A DNA stretch of 64,000 bases from Fluoribacter gormanii (GCF_900156395.1 NZ_FTNL01000004.1:124001-188000), one strand, 5' to 3'. Positions 18,696-27,093 are shown, counted from the stretch's first letter. Notes: a model not told the origin generated them from the letters alone. A program made the numbers and translations.

Positions 18696-19586
18696 ATGGA
18701 CTTGAACCGTGTAAATTTAAATTTATTAGTACATCTTGAGCTCTTATTAAAAGAATGTTCTGTCTCAAAAGCTGCAAAACAAGCTCATCTTAGCCAGACT
18801 GCAATGAGTGCAATTTTAAAGCAGTTAAGAGAAATCTTTGATGATCCCCTATTTATTCGTGAATCGCATGGCCTTAAACCTACGCCTAAGGCTTTAGCCT
18901 TAATGCCTAAGGTTAAAACCTTTTTAACCTGCGCCAATGAAATCTTTGCCAATGATAAATTTGATCCAAGTACCGAAGTAGCGGTTTTTAATTTGATTTT
19001 AGGAAGCCATGGCGAATTGCTGATTTTATCCAAATTATCCGCCTATCTTGCGCAACATGCCCCCAACTTTACCTTAAAAACAGCCTGGGTAACGAAAGAT
19101 TTGGATTTAGATAAATTGTTAGGCACCACAGAGGATTTTGCGATTGCAGCTGACTTTCTACCCCATGGAACTATTATTAACAAGGAGTTTTTACTTGAAG
19201 AAGAGATGGCCTGTGCAATGCGCAAGTCACACCCTTTGGCTAGTCAAGAATTGACCCTAGACCTATTTATGGCAGCAGAACATGTGAATATACAATTTAT
19301 TGAACAAGCCTTGGTGAAACAATGGATTGATTTTGGCTTTAAGAGAAAAATTAAAATAACCGTATCGAATTTAATCAGTGCACTTGAGGTAATTCGCGAT
19401 ACGGACTACCTGGCAATTGTTCCGCGACATTTGGCTATGTTCTTAAATGATAAGGATCACTTTGCGATAAAACCGCTGCCTTTTCCAAAAAAAACGTTTA
19501 CGATCAACGTGTTCTATCACAAACGTTATGACAATTACAAACCACTACTATGGCTCATTAAGGTTATTAAAGAGCAATGCCTGTAA
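18696..19586 (+). CDS. LysR-family transcriptional regulator
   Basis: The protein has an N-terminal winged helix-turn-helix typical of LysR (SVSKAAKQAHLSQTAMSAILKQLREIFDDPLF) and a C-terminal substrate-binding domain (FNLILGSHGELLI, then FAIAADF). ATG 18696 gives 296 aa; a GTG at 18684 would add four residues. The regulated genes and ligand are unknown. A decayed copy of residues ~13-173 lies 3.6 kb downstream (22383-22868), so this gene or its segment was duplicated. Confidence 0.88.
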   Translation: MDLNRVNLNLLVHLELLLKECSVSKAAKQAHLSQTAMSAILKQLREIFDDPLFIRESHGLKPTPKALALMPKVKTFLTCANEIFANDKFDPSTEVAVFNLILGSHGELLILSKLSAYLAQHAPNFTLKTAWVTKDLDLDKLLGTTEDFAIAADFLPHGTIINKEFLLEEEMACAMRKSHPLASQELTLDLFMAAEHVNIQFIEQALVKQWIDFGFKRKIKITVSNLISALEVIRDTDYLAIVPRHLAMFLNDKDHFAIKPLPFPKKTFTINVFYHKRYDNYKPLLWLIKVIKEQCL

Positions 19587-19657
19587 GCTTTTCCAGGACT
19601 CCCTTCATTATGTACAAACACTGTGCGATTATTTTGCAATAAAATTATAGAGCACAT

Positions 19658-19807
19658 ATGTCAAGACAAGTACTCACTGATGAGATATGGATGCATCTTG
19701 AAATAACGATGCGATTTCCCGGCTGTCATAAATGGAGTAATGATCGTAGTGTTATGGAAGCTAAGAACAGAAACGCCATGACGAGATATTCACAAAGAAA
19801 AAGTTGA
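19658..19807 (+). mobile_element. Remnant of an IS5-type transposase N-terminus
   Basis: The frame from ATG 19658 encodes SRQVLTDEIW ... PGCHKWSNDRSVMEA before running into unrelated residues and a stop after 49 codons. LTDE-W followed by GCHKW-ND--VMEA is the opening of IS5-family transposases. The expected LRTGxPWRDLP continuation and inverted repeats are missing, so this is a dead fragment. Confidence 0.5.
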
Positions 19808-19964
19808 ATCAGCGGAGGATATTCCAGAATAAGTCAGAAGTGTAAGAATGAGGCCTGTTATCCCTCGTTTTATTTACGCATATCACTTAATTCTGTTTCC
19901 TCTATTAAGCAACTTGCATATGAAATATAATTGTACTATCATTTCAATTGAAAGGAGATTCAAA

Positions 19965-20339
19965 ATGAAAACTATTAGTAGTACACAGCATAAAGAAGAA
20001 ATTGTGTTGTCGAAGGCCTTATGTAACTTGGCAAAATTTTATTCTTTAACCGGAAAAGACTTAGGTAAAATCATTGGTATAAGTGAACCCAGCGCATCTC
20101 GTCTCAGTCAGGGGAAAAAATTAATCTCACCTCATACAAAAGAAGGTGAAATCGCGCTGCTCCTTTTAAGGATATATAGAAGTTTAAATGCTATGGTTGG
20201 GAATAATCATGAAAAAGCTAAATTATGGCTCAATAGTCAAAATAAATATTTTAAAAATAAACCTATTGAAGAAATAAAAACTATTCCCGGTTTAATTAGG
20301 GTACTTAACTATTTAGATGCAATGCGCGGTAAATTATGA
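19965..20339 (+). CDS. Xre/MbcA/ParS-type antitoxin of a RES toxin
   Basis: The start at ATG 19965 is fixed by the strong AAGGAG just upstream; the frame opens earlier but that part is not protein-like. The 124-aa protein has an Xre-like HTH (LGKIIGISEPSASRLSQGKK) and the C-terminal toxin-binding domain with W-N and KP-E-I-T-PGL elements (AKLWLNSQNKYFKNKPIEEIKTIPGLIRVL). Such antitoxins neutralise RES toxins and repress their own promoter. It overlaps the toxin gene by 4 bp. Confidence 0.9.
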   Translation: MKTISSTQHKEEIVLSKALCNLAKFYSLTGKDLGKIIGISEPSASRLSQGKKLISPHTKEGEIALLLLRIYRSLNAMVGNNHEKAKLWLNSQNKYFKNKPIEEIKTIPGLIRVLNYLDAMRGKL

Positions 20340-21067
20340 GTATTTGGACCGAATGTGAAGGTTTAAAGTTTTTCAAACATTTGGAGTTGGAGCCGTGGAG
20401 AATAGTTGAGGATCAATATCGCTCAAGCTCTAGAGATTTAGTTGAGAGCAGCGAAGAACACGATCTTTTAGAAAAATTATTAGATGATTCCAAACCTCAA
20501 GCAGCCAATAATAAACACTATCTAATTTTTACTCCTTTTAGGTATCCTCCACTTGAGTATGGATCTCGATTTGGTACTACTTATGAGCCTTCGCTATGGT
20601 ATGGATCTTTATCTCTGCAGACAGCCTTTGCAGAAGTAGCATTTTACCGTTTAAAATTTTTTGATGATACTTTAGCTAATCTAGAGTACATTGAGATTCG
20701 AATGACTGCATTTAAGGCTTATATAGATACAACAAATGGAATTGACTTAACAAAGTCTCCGTTTCAAAAATATCAAGATAAAATTTCAAGCAAAACAAAT
20801 TATGAACAAAGTCAACTTTTAGGTACAGAGATGAGAGAGGCCAACGTTGACGCATTTGTATTTGCTTCAGCAAGAGATAAAAATGCTGGGGAAAATGTTG
20901 CAGCATTCACACCAGACGTCTTTAAAATTAAAAATAAAGAATATATAACTAATTTACAAAATTGGCGGTGTATCGCAAACAAAAATATTATTGAATTTAG
21001 TCGTGATGAAATTTTACAGAGAAAAAAACTGGAATTTTCTAAAACTGAATTTGAAGAAATTAAATAA
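20336..21067 (+). CDS. RES-domain toxin (predicted NAD-degrading)
   Basis: The 243-aa protein has the RES core: an Arg in YGSRFG, a Tyr in SLWYGS and Glu in FAEVAFYR, corresponding to the Arg-Tyr-Glu active site of RES toxins, which deplete NAD+ by glycohydrolase or phosphorolysis activity. The start overlaps the antitoxin stop (ATGA), the normal antitoxin-first order of RES-Xre systems. The pair lies in an accessory region flanked by two LysR copies and an IS fragment, consistent with horizontal arrival. Confidence 0.9.
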   Translation: MSIWTECEGLKFFKHLELEPWRIVEDQYRSSSRDLVESSEEHDLLEKLLDDSKPQAANNKHYLIFTPFRYPPLEYGSRFGTTYEPSLWYGSLSLQTAFAEVAFYRLKFFDDTLANLEYIEIRMTAFKAYIDTTNGIDLTKSPFQKYQDKISSKTNYEQSQLLGTEMREANVDAFVFASARDKNAGENVAAFTPDVFKIKNKEYITNLQNWRCIANKNIIEFSRDEILQRKKLEFSKTEFEEIK

Positions 21068-21131
21068 GGTGAATAAAGGGTACAAGAAGAGTGCACATTA
21101 TTGCCTTCACATTTATAAATATGAGATAACT

Positions 21132-22214
21132 ATGAAAGAAAAAATTGAAAAAACGTTTGAGTCCAGCATAAAAGGGACCATATTTGAAAAAGTTTGTCAT
21201 TTAGCAGAATTAAATCAAGAGGAAGAATTAAGAGATTTAACTTCTGGAGAGAGTATCGATATCGTACAAGGTAATTATTTACCGGTAGGTTATTTAGCTA
21301 AGAAAGGAAAACTGGACGCTGTGATGTTGTTAATTGAAAAATTTGCTGCGAATAAACATCATGCAGCCCTGTGTGCCGCTTGGGGTGAACAGGAAGAGTT
21401 AATTAATTTACTTATTAGCAAAGAAAATGATGCCCGCCAGTTTGATGAGCTTATTTACCATATTACCAGAGGGTTTGTTCGACGTTTTAATCGAGATATC
21501 GTTGCTGCTTTATGGGTATTGCGTAGATCTTCCGATGGAATTACAACTTTAATTAACCGATTTGTCGATGAGGATTTATTTTTCAAAATTCAATACGATG
21601 AGCTATTTTTAGATCAGTTCGCCTCCAGTTTAGATTCTAATTATTTTTTTGCAGAATCCTGTTTGGCTAAGGTTCAATTTAAATCAGCAGGAGTAGATTC
21701 TTCGTATTTAGGAGTAAAATATCAATATATGGCACTTGCAGAATGGAACTATTTTCGCGATCTGCGTTTGTGCATAGTTGATTACCAACTTGAACCTTTA
21801 CAAGCAGAAAAGCTATTGGCAGCGACGCAAGGACTCCGGATTTGGCTTTTACAAGCAGTGAGACAACTGTCTATGGGCTTATACATTGATGAAAATGGTA
21901 TGCTGCAAAACACCGATAATGAACGGCCAAAACTACCGATTGAGATATTATTTCATATTACAACATTCGCGTTTAATCTACCTGAAATTTGTGATGCCCG
22001 TAAAATTATGATTGCTGAAAATAGACGATTAAGTAATGCAGTCATTGAAAAAAATGAAACCGAAATGAGTTATAGCCATTACTCTGTCATACCCCAGGTC
22101 TTATCTTTTTTTGGGATAAATGGACCTAAGGAGAAGAAAAAACAAATTGAGGGGTTAATAAAAAGAGAGGAAGACCGATATGAAAAAAGAATATCATGTA
22201 TTCCACCACCCTAA
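21132..22214 (+). CDS. Unknown protein with ankyrin-like N-terminus and F-box-like motif, effector candidate
   Basis: I do not recognise a named family. ATG 21132 gives 360 aa; the frame is open upstream to 20991 but overlaps the RES gene and lacks a ribosome site. The N-terminal ~100 residues look like two degenerate ankyrin repeats (GYLAKKGKLDAVMLLIEKF, HHAALCAAWGEQEELINLLI). Near the C-terminus, LPIEILFHITTFAF resembles the LPxEIxxxI core of an F-box. The tail is highly charged (KEKKKQIEGLIKREEDR). No signal peptide or membrane segment is visible. Confidence 0.6.
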   Translation: MKEKIEKTFESSIKGTIFEKVCHLAELNQEEELRDLTSGESIDIVQGNYLPVGYLAKKGKLDAVMLLIEKFAANKHHAALCAAWGEQEELINLLISKENDARQFDELIYHITRGFVRRFNRDIVAALWVLRRSSDGITTLINRFVDEDLFFKIQYDELFLDQFASSLDSNYFFAESCLAKVQFKSAGVDSSYLGVKYQYMALAEWNYFRDLRLCIVDYQLEPLQAEKLLAATQGLRIWLLQAVRQLSMGLYIDENGMLQNTDNERPKLPIEILFHITTFAFNLPEICDARKIMIAENRRLSNAVIEKNETEMSYSHYSVIPQVLSFFGINGPKEKKKQIEGLIKREEDRYEKRISCIPPP

Positions 22215-22260
22215 GCCAAGTGAGGATAACGGCTGGCTCACTCCAGCCGAACCCTCTTAG
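22180..22260 (+). CDS. Possible 26-aa small protein overlapping the previous gene
   Basis: An ATG at 22180 is preceded by AGAGAGGAAG at ideal spacing and opens a 26-codon frame ending at TAG 22258-22260 (MKKEYHVFHHPKPSEDNGWL, then six more residues). It overlaps the end of the 360-aa gene in another frame. It could be a leader peptide, an alternative C-terminus separated by a frameshift, or chance. Confidence 0.3.
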   Translation: MKKEYHVFHHPKPSEDNGWLTPAEPS

Positions 22261-22338
22261 GTAGGGTCGAGAACTGATTCGGTGAACCCCATAGCTGTCA
22301 GGCAAAGGATTAAAAGCTCTCTCTAGTAGAGAGAGCTT
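22230..22338 (+). ncRNA. Possible structured RNA ending in a strong hairpin
   Basis: Three stems are visible: CGGCTGG/CCAGCCG (22230-22236 with 22243-22249), ACCCT/AGGGT (22251-22255 with 22263-22267) and an 11-bp perfect stem AAGCTCTCTCT/AGAGAGAGCTT (22314-22324 with 22328-22338). CAGGCAAAGGA at 22299 recalls part of the glycine riboswitch, but the rest of that consensus is not clear, so no class is assigned. The T-rich tail starts only at 22356. The LysR pseudogene follows. Confidence 0.3.
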
Positions 22339-22382
22339 GCTCGAAAGAGGTTCTCTTTTTTATATCTTTTGTTACAAAAAGA

Positions 22383-22868
22383 ACATCTTGAGCTCTTATT
22401 AAGAGAATGTTCTGTCTCAAAAGCTGCAAATCAAGCTCATCTTAGCCAGACTGCAATGAGTGCAATTTTAAAGCAGTTAAGAGAGAGCTTTGATGATCCC
22501 CTATTTATTCGTGAATCGCATGGCCTTAAACCTACGCCTAAGGCTTTAAGCCTTGATACCTAAGGTTAAAACCTTTTTAACCTGCCCCAATGAAATCTTT
22601 GCCAATGATAAATATGATCCAAGTACCGAAGAAGCGGTCTTTAATTTGATTTTAGGAAGCCATGGCGAATTGCTGATTATATCCAAATTATCCGCCTATC
22701 TTGTGTAACATGCACCCAACTTTACCCTAAAAACAGCCTGGGTAACAGAAGATTTGGATTTAGATAAATTGTTAGGTACCTCAGAGGATTTTGCGATTGC
22801 AGCTGATTTTCTACCCCATGGTATTATTATTAATAAGGAGTTTTAACTTGAAGAAGAGATGGCCTGTG
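22383..22868 (+). pseudogene. Decayed partial copy of the LysR gene
   Basis: This stretch is nearly identical to 18731-19215 inside the intact LysR gene. It lacks both ends and is broken by a frameshift near 22551 (TTAAGCCTTGATACC in place of TTAGCCTTAATGCC) and stops at the codons equal to CAA (TAA in GTGTAACATGC) and TTA (TAA in TTTTAACTTG). It cannot encode a working regulator. Confidence 0.9.
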
Positions 22869-23287
22869 GTAGTAAATATTTTTTCCCACTGATCCATGGA
22901 GATAGGCCTGCCAATTACCTTGATTTTGACTAGCAAAAGACATGTTTCAGATTGTTATGAGAAATAGATAAACCAGTGTAGGAATTATGAAATGATATTT
23001 AGTGCACCCATTCATAGCAGTGAATCTCCCTGGGCTTAAGATAGCAAGGATGATTGGATCCAAGCAATCATATGGTTTATTAGACTAAAAAAACGTCAAT
23101 GTAATATACATAAGCAAAGAATTCTAATTATTGTTGTTTTTCTTCAATCATCGATATTAGGGCAGTACTAAGTTAAAGCAGGGGATTGTTCAGAGCGTAT
23201 AAGTAGTATTCTACGAGGTGGAACTTGCAACAACCTAGAGGGGCAGGCCTTGAATTTAGATAATTATTTCTTAGCAATGTTATATTT
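22869..23287. other. Non-coding stretch after the LysR pseudogene
   Basis: About 420 bp without a convincing gene, terminator or further LysR homology. A minus-strand frame of 84 codons (23173-23427) overlaps the amidohydrolase end and looks spurious apart from the part discussed under the dispersed repeat. Confidence 0.5.
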
Positions 23288-23368
23288 GATTTATCTAAAT
23301 CGTCAATAAATTCAGCAAATTTTAATTGATAACTCACAATTAATGTACTGATCCTATTAATCTTTCGA
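23288..23368 (+). repeat. Dispersed ~80-bp repeat, copy A
   Basis: It shares with copies B (24450) and C (25728) the order TTATC-TGATCGTC, TTCAGCAAATTTTAATTGATA, then ACTGA-CC-ATTAATC. The orientation is the same in all three. Read on the minus strand, each copy keeps a SYQLKFAE--DD-DK-like frame, so it may be a relic of a coding end. Confidence 0.65.
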
Positions 23369-23401
23369 CAAAGTGGCGTTATCGAAAAAGATTCCTTGGT
23401 T

Positions 23402-24367
23402 TTAGATGTTGAGTAATTTAGCCGCATTTAAGTAACTTATTTTCATTTTATCTTCATCGTCCAATTGCACAGAATCAAGCCATTGGCTTGCTTTTAAGTT
23501 ATCTTCATAAGGGTAGTCAACTGAAAACATGATTCTATCTGTGCTAACTGTAGAAATTGCATGCATCAAGGACGGAGTATCAAAAAAACCACTTGTTGTT
23601 AGGAATATATTAGTATTTAGATACTCTGTAATGGTTCTTTTACATTCCAATTTTTCCCGCCAGCCTTCTTCATTTAGCCGATGATCAAGTCGCCAAGCCC
23701 AAAATGGAAGCATTTCTCCCATGTGGCCTATGATAATTTTAAGGTTTGGATACTTATCAAAAAGTCCTGATAGCATTAAGCGCAAAACATGTTCGGCTGT
23801 TTCAACATGAAATCCCCATGTTGAACCATGTAATGCCTGGTAGGGTGAATAGGTCGCTACTCTTCCTTCAGGAATCCCTCTGGGATGTAAATAAACTGGG
23901 ATGTTATTGCCATGAATGTATCCCCAAAATTCGTCAAATGCCTTTTCATCCAGGTATTTTGCTGGTGTATAGTTGCTGCTATCGTATCCATTAATTAGGC
24001 AGCCAACTATTTCTTGTGCACCTTGAATACGTTCAAGCTCTTTGATGGCAAGTTCTGGGGCATAAGTGGGGACGCAGGCAAATGCTCGAAATCTACTTGG
24101 AGACCGAGTAACACAGTCTATTAAGTAGTCATTCCACTTTTGGGCACATAATTCTAATTGCGATGCTAGCGCTAATGATTGCAATCCTGGGGTCGTTACT
24201 GAGAGCACTGATAAGTCAATTCCCGCTTCATCCATACTCTCAATTCTTAGCTGATGTATATCTTTTAAACGAGCTAAATTTTGACTAAACTCGAAATGAC
24301 TCTTGTGTTCCAAAATTAAGTCTCGACCAGGAACAACAATTGCCTCCTCTAAAGCAATCCTTTTCAT
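23402..24367 (-). CDS. Amidohydrolase-2 family protein related to resorcylate/ACMS decarboxylases
   Basis: The 321-aa protein resembles gamma-resorcylate and 2,3-dihydroxybenzoate decarboxylases: ALEEA at the N-terminus, ESMDEAGIDLSVLSV, VYLHPRG, IIGHMGEMLPFWAWRLDH, and FSVDYPYED near the end. In the family the first motif is usually ALEEH with the His binding the metal; here it is Ala, whereas the other ligand positions (His in LHP, His in GHMGE, Asp in DYP) are kept. It is a single gene in an accessory region between repeat copies A and B; the substrate is unknown. Confidence 0.8.
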   Translation of the reverse strand: MKRIALEEAIVVPGRDLILEHKSHFEFSQNLARLKDIHQLRIESMDEAGIDLSVLSVTTPGLQSLALASQLELCAQKWNDYLIDCVTRSPSRFRAFACVPTYAPELAIKELERIQGAQEIVGCLINGYDSSNYTPAKYLDEKAFDEFWGYIHGNNIPVYLHPRGIPEGRVATYSPYQALHGSTWGFHVETAEHVLRLMLSGLFDKYPNLKIIIGHMGEMLPFWAWRLDHRLNEEGWREKLECKRTITEYLNTNIFLTTSGFFDTPSLMHAISTVSTDRIMFSVDYPYEDNLKASQWLDSVQLDDEDKMKISYLNAAKLLNI

Positions 24368-24449
24368 TGTCTTCCTATTCCATCCGTTAATATAGATAAG
24401 TCTAGTACATTATTCATGGAGAGAAGGATATTAGATCCACAAAATATTC

Positions 24450-24527
24450 AATTTATCCTGATCGTCAGTAGGTTCAGCAAATTGTAATTGATAACTTGCA
24501 ATTCAATGCATCAACCGATTAATCACA
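24450..24527 (+). repeat. Dispersed ~80-bp repeat, copy B
   Basis: It matches copies A and C over most of its length (TTATCCTGATCGTC, TTCAGCAAATTGTAATTGATA, CAACCGATTAATC). It lies in the 366-bp gap between the amidohydrolase and the first permuted-papain-like gene; nothing else is visible in that gap. Confidence 0.65.
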
Positions 24528-24733
24528 GATATTCCAGATAACGCGCTAGCAGCTTAACTACGCTTAAAATAACTTCAATTACCAGCTGGAACAATTCGAG
24601 CGACTTAAGCATTCAAATAATCAATATTTCAAAATTGCAAAGACCTTGAAAAATTATTGCTATTTAATGGTTCGTTAATAATTTGAACGTAAAATATGAA
24701 TTATGGTCAAATAAGTCAATAAGAGGTCATATC

Positions 24734-25438
24734 ATGCATAGTAATAAAGAAAAAACTGAGAAAAAGGAAAAAGCTAACGCTGAGTATCATCTTGCTTCTT
24801 TAGTAAAAGAGACTAATCAACAAAATGGACCAGGTCATGTATCAATTTCAGCTGTGAAACAAAGAGAGGGTCAAACCAAGATAATGCATACAAGCTTCTT
24901 CCCCGGAGCAGTGGGCTCCCTTGTGAATGCAGTTACCTTAGGATCAGTGCCGGTTGGAGGGCAAATTGCTGAGGATCCTAAACAAGACATTGATGAAGCA
25001 GATGCAGTTCTTGTCAAAAAATGCAGTAAAGAAGAATATAAAAATGCGGTAAAAACCCAGAAAAAATTCCATGGTGAGGTTAAGGAGGGAACACGCGCCT
25101 ACTCTGTTTTTGGTCCTATAAACCCAATTTCTTATCCGATTGCCTCAGCTTATGGTGCATTTTATAGCTCACAGTTAAGTGCGAAGAAATTTAAAAGCAA
25201 TCAGGGGGGAGCGCCAGAGGATATGTGCGGAATTGAGGTATACGATGATAGCAGTCATGTTAAAAAAGACATTGGAGTAGATAACTGTTGCAGTTCAGCT
25301 ACTAATATCTGTAACGGAGCTGGAATTCCTGTAGCGAACCCTTTAGTACCATCTTTTTTTACTAAGGAACTCCAAAAGCACGGATTTCAGACAATCGATA
25401 AGAAAGAATTTAAATCTAAGTTTGGATTCAGAGATTAA
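24734..25438 (+). CDS. Permuted-papain-like candidate hydrolase, paralogue 1
   Basis: ATG 24734 follows AAGAGG and gives 234 aa. The protein shares with the genes at 25950 and 27122 an early GxGHVSI element (H35 here) and a later Asn-Cys (N184-C185 in VDNCCSSATNICNGAGI) followed by a helix and Gly-rich turn. His before Asn-Cys is the order of circularly permuted papain folds (LRAT, YiiX, PPPDE). A Gly/Ala-rich stretch (SFFPGAVGSLVNAVTLGSV) follows the His block where the paralogues have a WP or YP. It lacks the long acidic tail of the two other copies. Function is inferred. Confidence 0.6.
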   Translation: MHSNKEKTEKKEKANAEYHLASLVKETNQQNGPGHVSISAVKQREGQTKIMHTSFFPGAVGSLVNAVTLGSVPVGGQIAEDPKQDIDEADAVLVKKCSKEEYKNAVKTQKKFHGEVKEGTRAYSVFGPINPISYPIASAYGAFYSSQLSAKKFKSNQGGAPEDMCGIEVYDDSSHVKKDIGVDNCCSSATNICNGAGIPVANPLVPSFFTKELQKHGFQTIDKKEFKSKFGFRD

Positions 25439-25515
25439 TTGAATTAGCTACTATTTTATTCGCCATTCAAGCTACTAAAGCCTAAAATGGCGAGTAACAT
25501 ATCCTAAGAAATTTC

Positions 25516-25716
25516 TTAGATAGAGATAGATTTGGTGATAAGCTTACCGTTAATTTCTAAAATATCACTAACCAGCAGACTGCAATTCGTGGAACGATGA
25601 TCACTCTCTACATATTTTGATGTAATTTTCCTATTTATATCTAGATCGATTGGGTCCTGAGTAATGAAAAAAAACATAGGGGCTTGCTTTATATTTTGAT
25701 TATTTTTTCTTTGCAA
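25516..25716 (-). pseudogene. Likely fragment of a fourth permuted-papain-like paralogue
   Basis: The 66-codon frame contains STNCSLLVSDILEINGKL, which lines up with NC-x-x-x-x-S-x-ILEAGG around the catalytic Cys of the gene at 27122 and YNC-x-x-x-x-GHLLEAGG of the gene at 25950. The N-terminal His block is absent; the repeat copy C lies where it would be. A short genuine gene cannot be excluded. Confidence 0.4.
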
Positions 25717-25727
25717 CGGTTAAGTTC

Positions 25728-25805
25728 AATTATCCTGATCGTCTATAGATACAGTAACTTTTAATTGATATTTCACCGTTCAGGGACTGACCTTATTAAT
25801 CGATT
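25728..25805 (+). repeat. Dispersed ~80-bp repeat, copy C
   Basis: It contains AATTATCCTGATCGTCTATAG, CTTTTAATTGATA and GACTGACCTTATTAATCGAT, in the same order and orientation as copies A and B. It directly precedes (on the minus strand) the fragment at 25516-25716. The rest of the gap 25439-25949 shows nothing further. Confidence 0.65.
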
Positions 25806-25949
25806 GTTAAGAAATTTGATCGCTCACAAAATTAGAAAAAAGAGCTCATTCAATGCCTTTAATTCGCTTAGAGAATGTGTTACGGACTGGGAAAATTATG
25901 ATGGCACAAAAATATTTGACGGGATCAGCGACTGACCCCGATATAAATT

Positions 25950-26903
25950 TTAATTGAGTATGAAATCCATTCTTTGGAGATAACTTGAATCAGATTCCTC
26001 GTCCCTTTTTTGCAAAAAGGATTGTGAAACATTATGTCCATTGCCAAAAAAAGATAATGAAGATTCTGAAACTCTTGGACTGGGCGTATTCTCGCTTATT
26101 GGTACAAATTCTGGAGCTTGCGGACGAGAATCTGATGCGTCATGGCTACTTGTATAATCATAAAAAGTATCATCGCTAAACCACCGATTTGTTAGTCTAT
26201 TGCTGGTAGAAATAGCTGCTGGTTCCGCTTTAGTTTTAGGCGTATCTTCATGGATGCTTGGTTTTTTAGTCTCAACTGGAGCTGGATTGAGTGAGGTTAC
26301 TTGATCTAGATTGTCTAATTGTTCTGCAAAATTTGATGGAGTTGCCCAAGGGTCATTAGTCAGAAATATACCTCCTGCCTCTAATAAGTGTCCTGTAAGC
26401 GTGACACAGTTATATACTTCTGTATGTTTTGGATTTCGTAATAAAATACGGTGAATATAGTCAGAAGCTTTTATTCCAGGGAGCAGTTGATAACACACTT
26501 CACCTGTATCAAATCCTTCTTTTATCCGAGTAAACTCGTTTAACATTTTTTGTTTATTAAGCCCATGTACTACAAATACTTTATCAGGTTGTAATGGTAA
26601 AATCTCAAAGGGCTCTAATAGATTTGCAAAATCCTCTTTGGGTCTAATGGCTTCTTGCAGGCAATCATCTTCCAGTTTTGATGCTAAGGTGGCTTTTAAT
26701 GGCCATATTGACGTAAGTCCTCCAGCAGGCGTTGATTTGGGCCAGATACTCGAATAATGTCCTGGATTATCGCTAAATTTCATTGAAACATGGCCAAGGC
26801 TATTAAATCCAGTGGACCAAACAAAAATGGTGACTGAATCGTTATCAACGGATTCTTCTAATTGGATTGGTTCGATACTGACGTTTTCCTTTTTACTTAG
26901 CAT
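25950..26903 (-). CDS. Permuted-papain-like candidate hydrolase with acidic tail, paralogue 2
   Basis: The 317-aa protein has SLGHVSMKF (H38) followed by YSSIWP, then YNCVTLTGHLLEAGG (C166), the same His / Asn-Cys plan as the two neighbours. Residues ~195-317 are a low-complexity Ser/Pro/Glu tail ending in FLQKRDEESDSSYLQRMDFILN. An acidic, Glu-rich C-terminus is typical of Dot/Icm substrates. The tail is clearly homologous to that of the gene at 27122 (REEESDLDYCSRYDSIVN), so the two are tandem duplicates; the spacing of His and Cys differs by only a few residues. Confidence 0.65.
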   Translation of the reverse strand: MLSKKENVSIEPIQLEESVDNDSVTIFVWSTGFNSLGHVSMKFSDNPGHYSSIWPKSTPAGGLTSIWPLKATLASKLEDDCLQEAIRPKEDFANLLEPFEILPLQPDKVFVVHGLNKQKMLNEFTRIKEGFDTGEVCYQLLPGIKASDYIHRILLRNPKHTEVYNCVTLTGHLLEAGGIFLTNDPWATPSNFAEQLDNLDQVTSLNPAPVETKKPSIHEDTPKTKAEPAAISTSNRLTNRWFSDDTFYDYTSSHDASDSRPQAPEFVPISENTPSPRVSESSLSFFGNGHNVSQSFLQKRDEESDSSYLQRMDFILN

Positions 26904-27074
26904 AAAGGATTCCTCCCTTTATTGGTTATTTAAAACAGCAAACCAAATCAATGCTGTTGATGCGAAGAACATCTTTGTTAAATTTGGAGCAAAATATTAT
27001 ATGGAAGAATGGAATTGGTTACAAGGGCACGCCTTCATGAAAATTATTAAAAACATGTAATAACATAAAGGATA

Positions 27075-27093
27075 ACGCCCTCTAAAAGGGCGT
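27075..27093. terminator. Hairpin between the two tandem paralogues
   Basis: ACGCCCT (27075-27081) and AGGGCGT (27087-27093) form a 7-bp stem with a 5-nt loop. It lies just after the minus-strand gene at 27122 but the T-run is weak on both sides, so termination is likely but not certain. Confidence 0.45.

Noticed and set aside
22195..22214. C-terminal CaaX-like prenylation signal (SCIPPP) in the 360-aa protein
   Set aside because: The Cys is five residues from the end and followed by prolines, which does not fit the C-a-a-X rule.
22270..22312. Glycine riboswitch
   Set aside because: CAGGCAAAGGA is similar to a conserved part, but the paired aptamer elements could not be traced and the downstream gene is not a glycine gene.
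23173..23427. Minus-strand frame of 84 codons at the end of the amidohydrolase
   Set aside because: It overlaps the amidohydrolase 3' end and has no ribosome site. Only the segment within repeat copy A looks coding-like, and that is reported as a repeat.
26812..27060. Plus-strand frame of 82 codons between the two tandem paralogues
   Set aside because: A third of it is antisense to the gene at 25950, the composition is not protein-like and no ribosome site is present.
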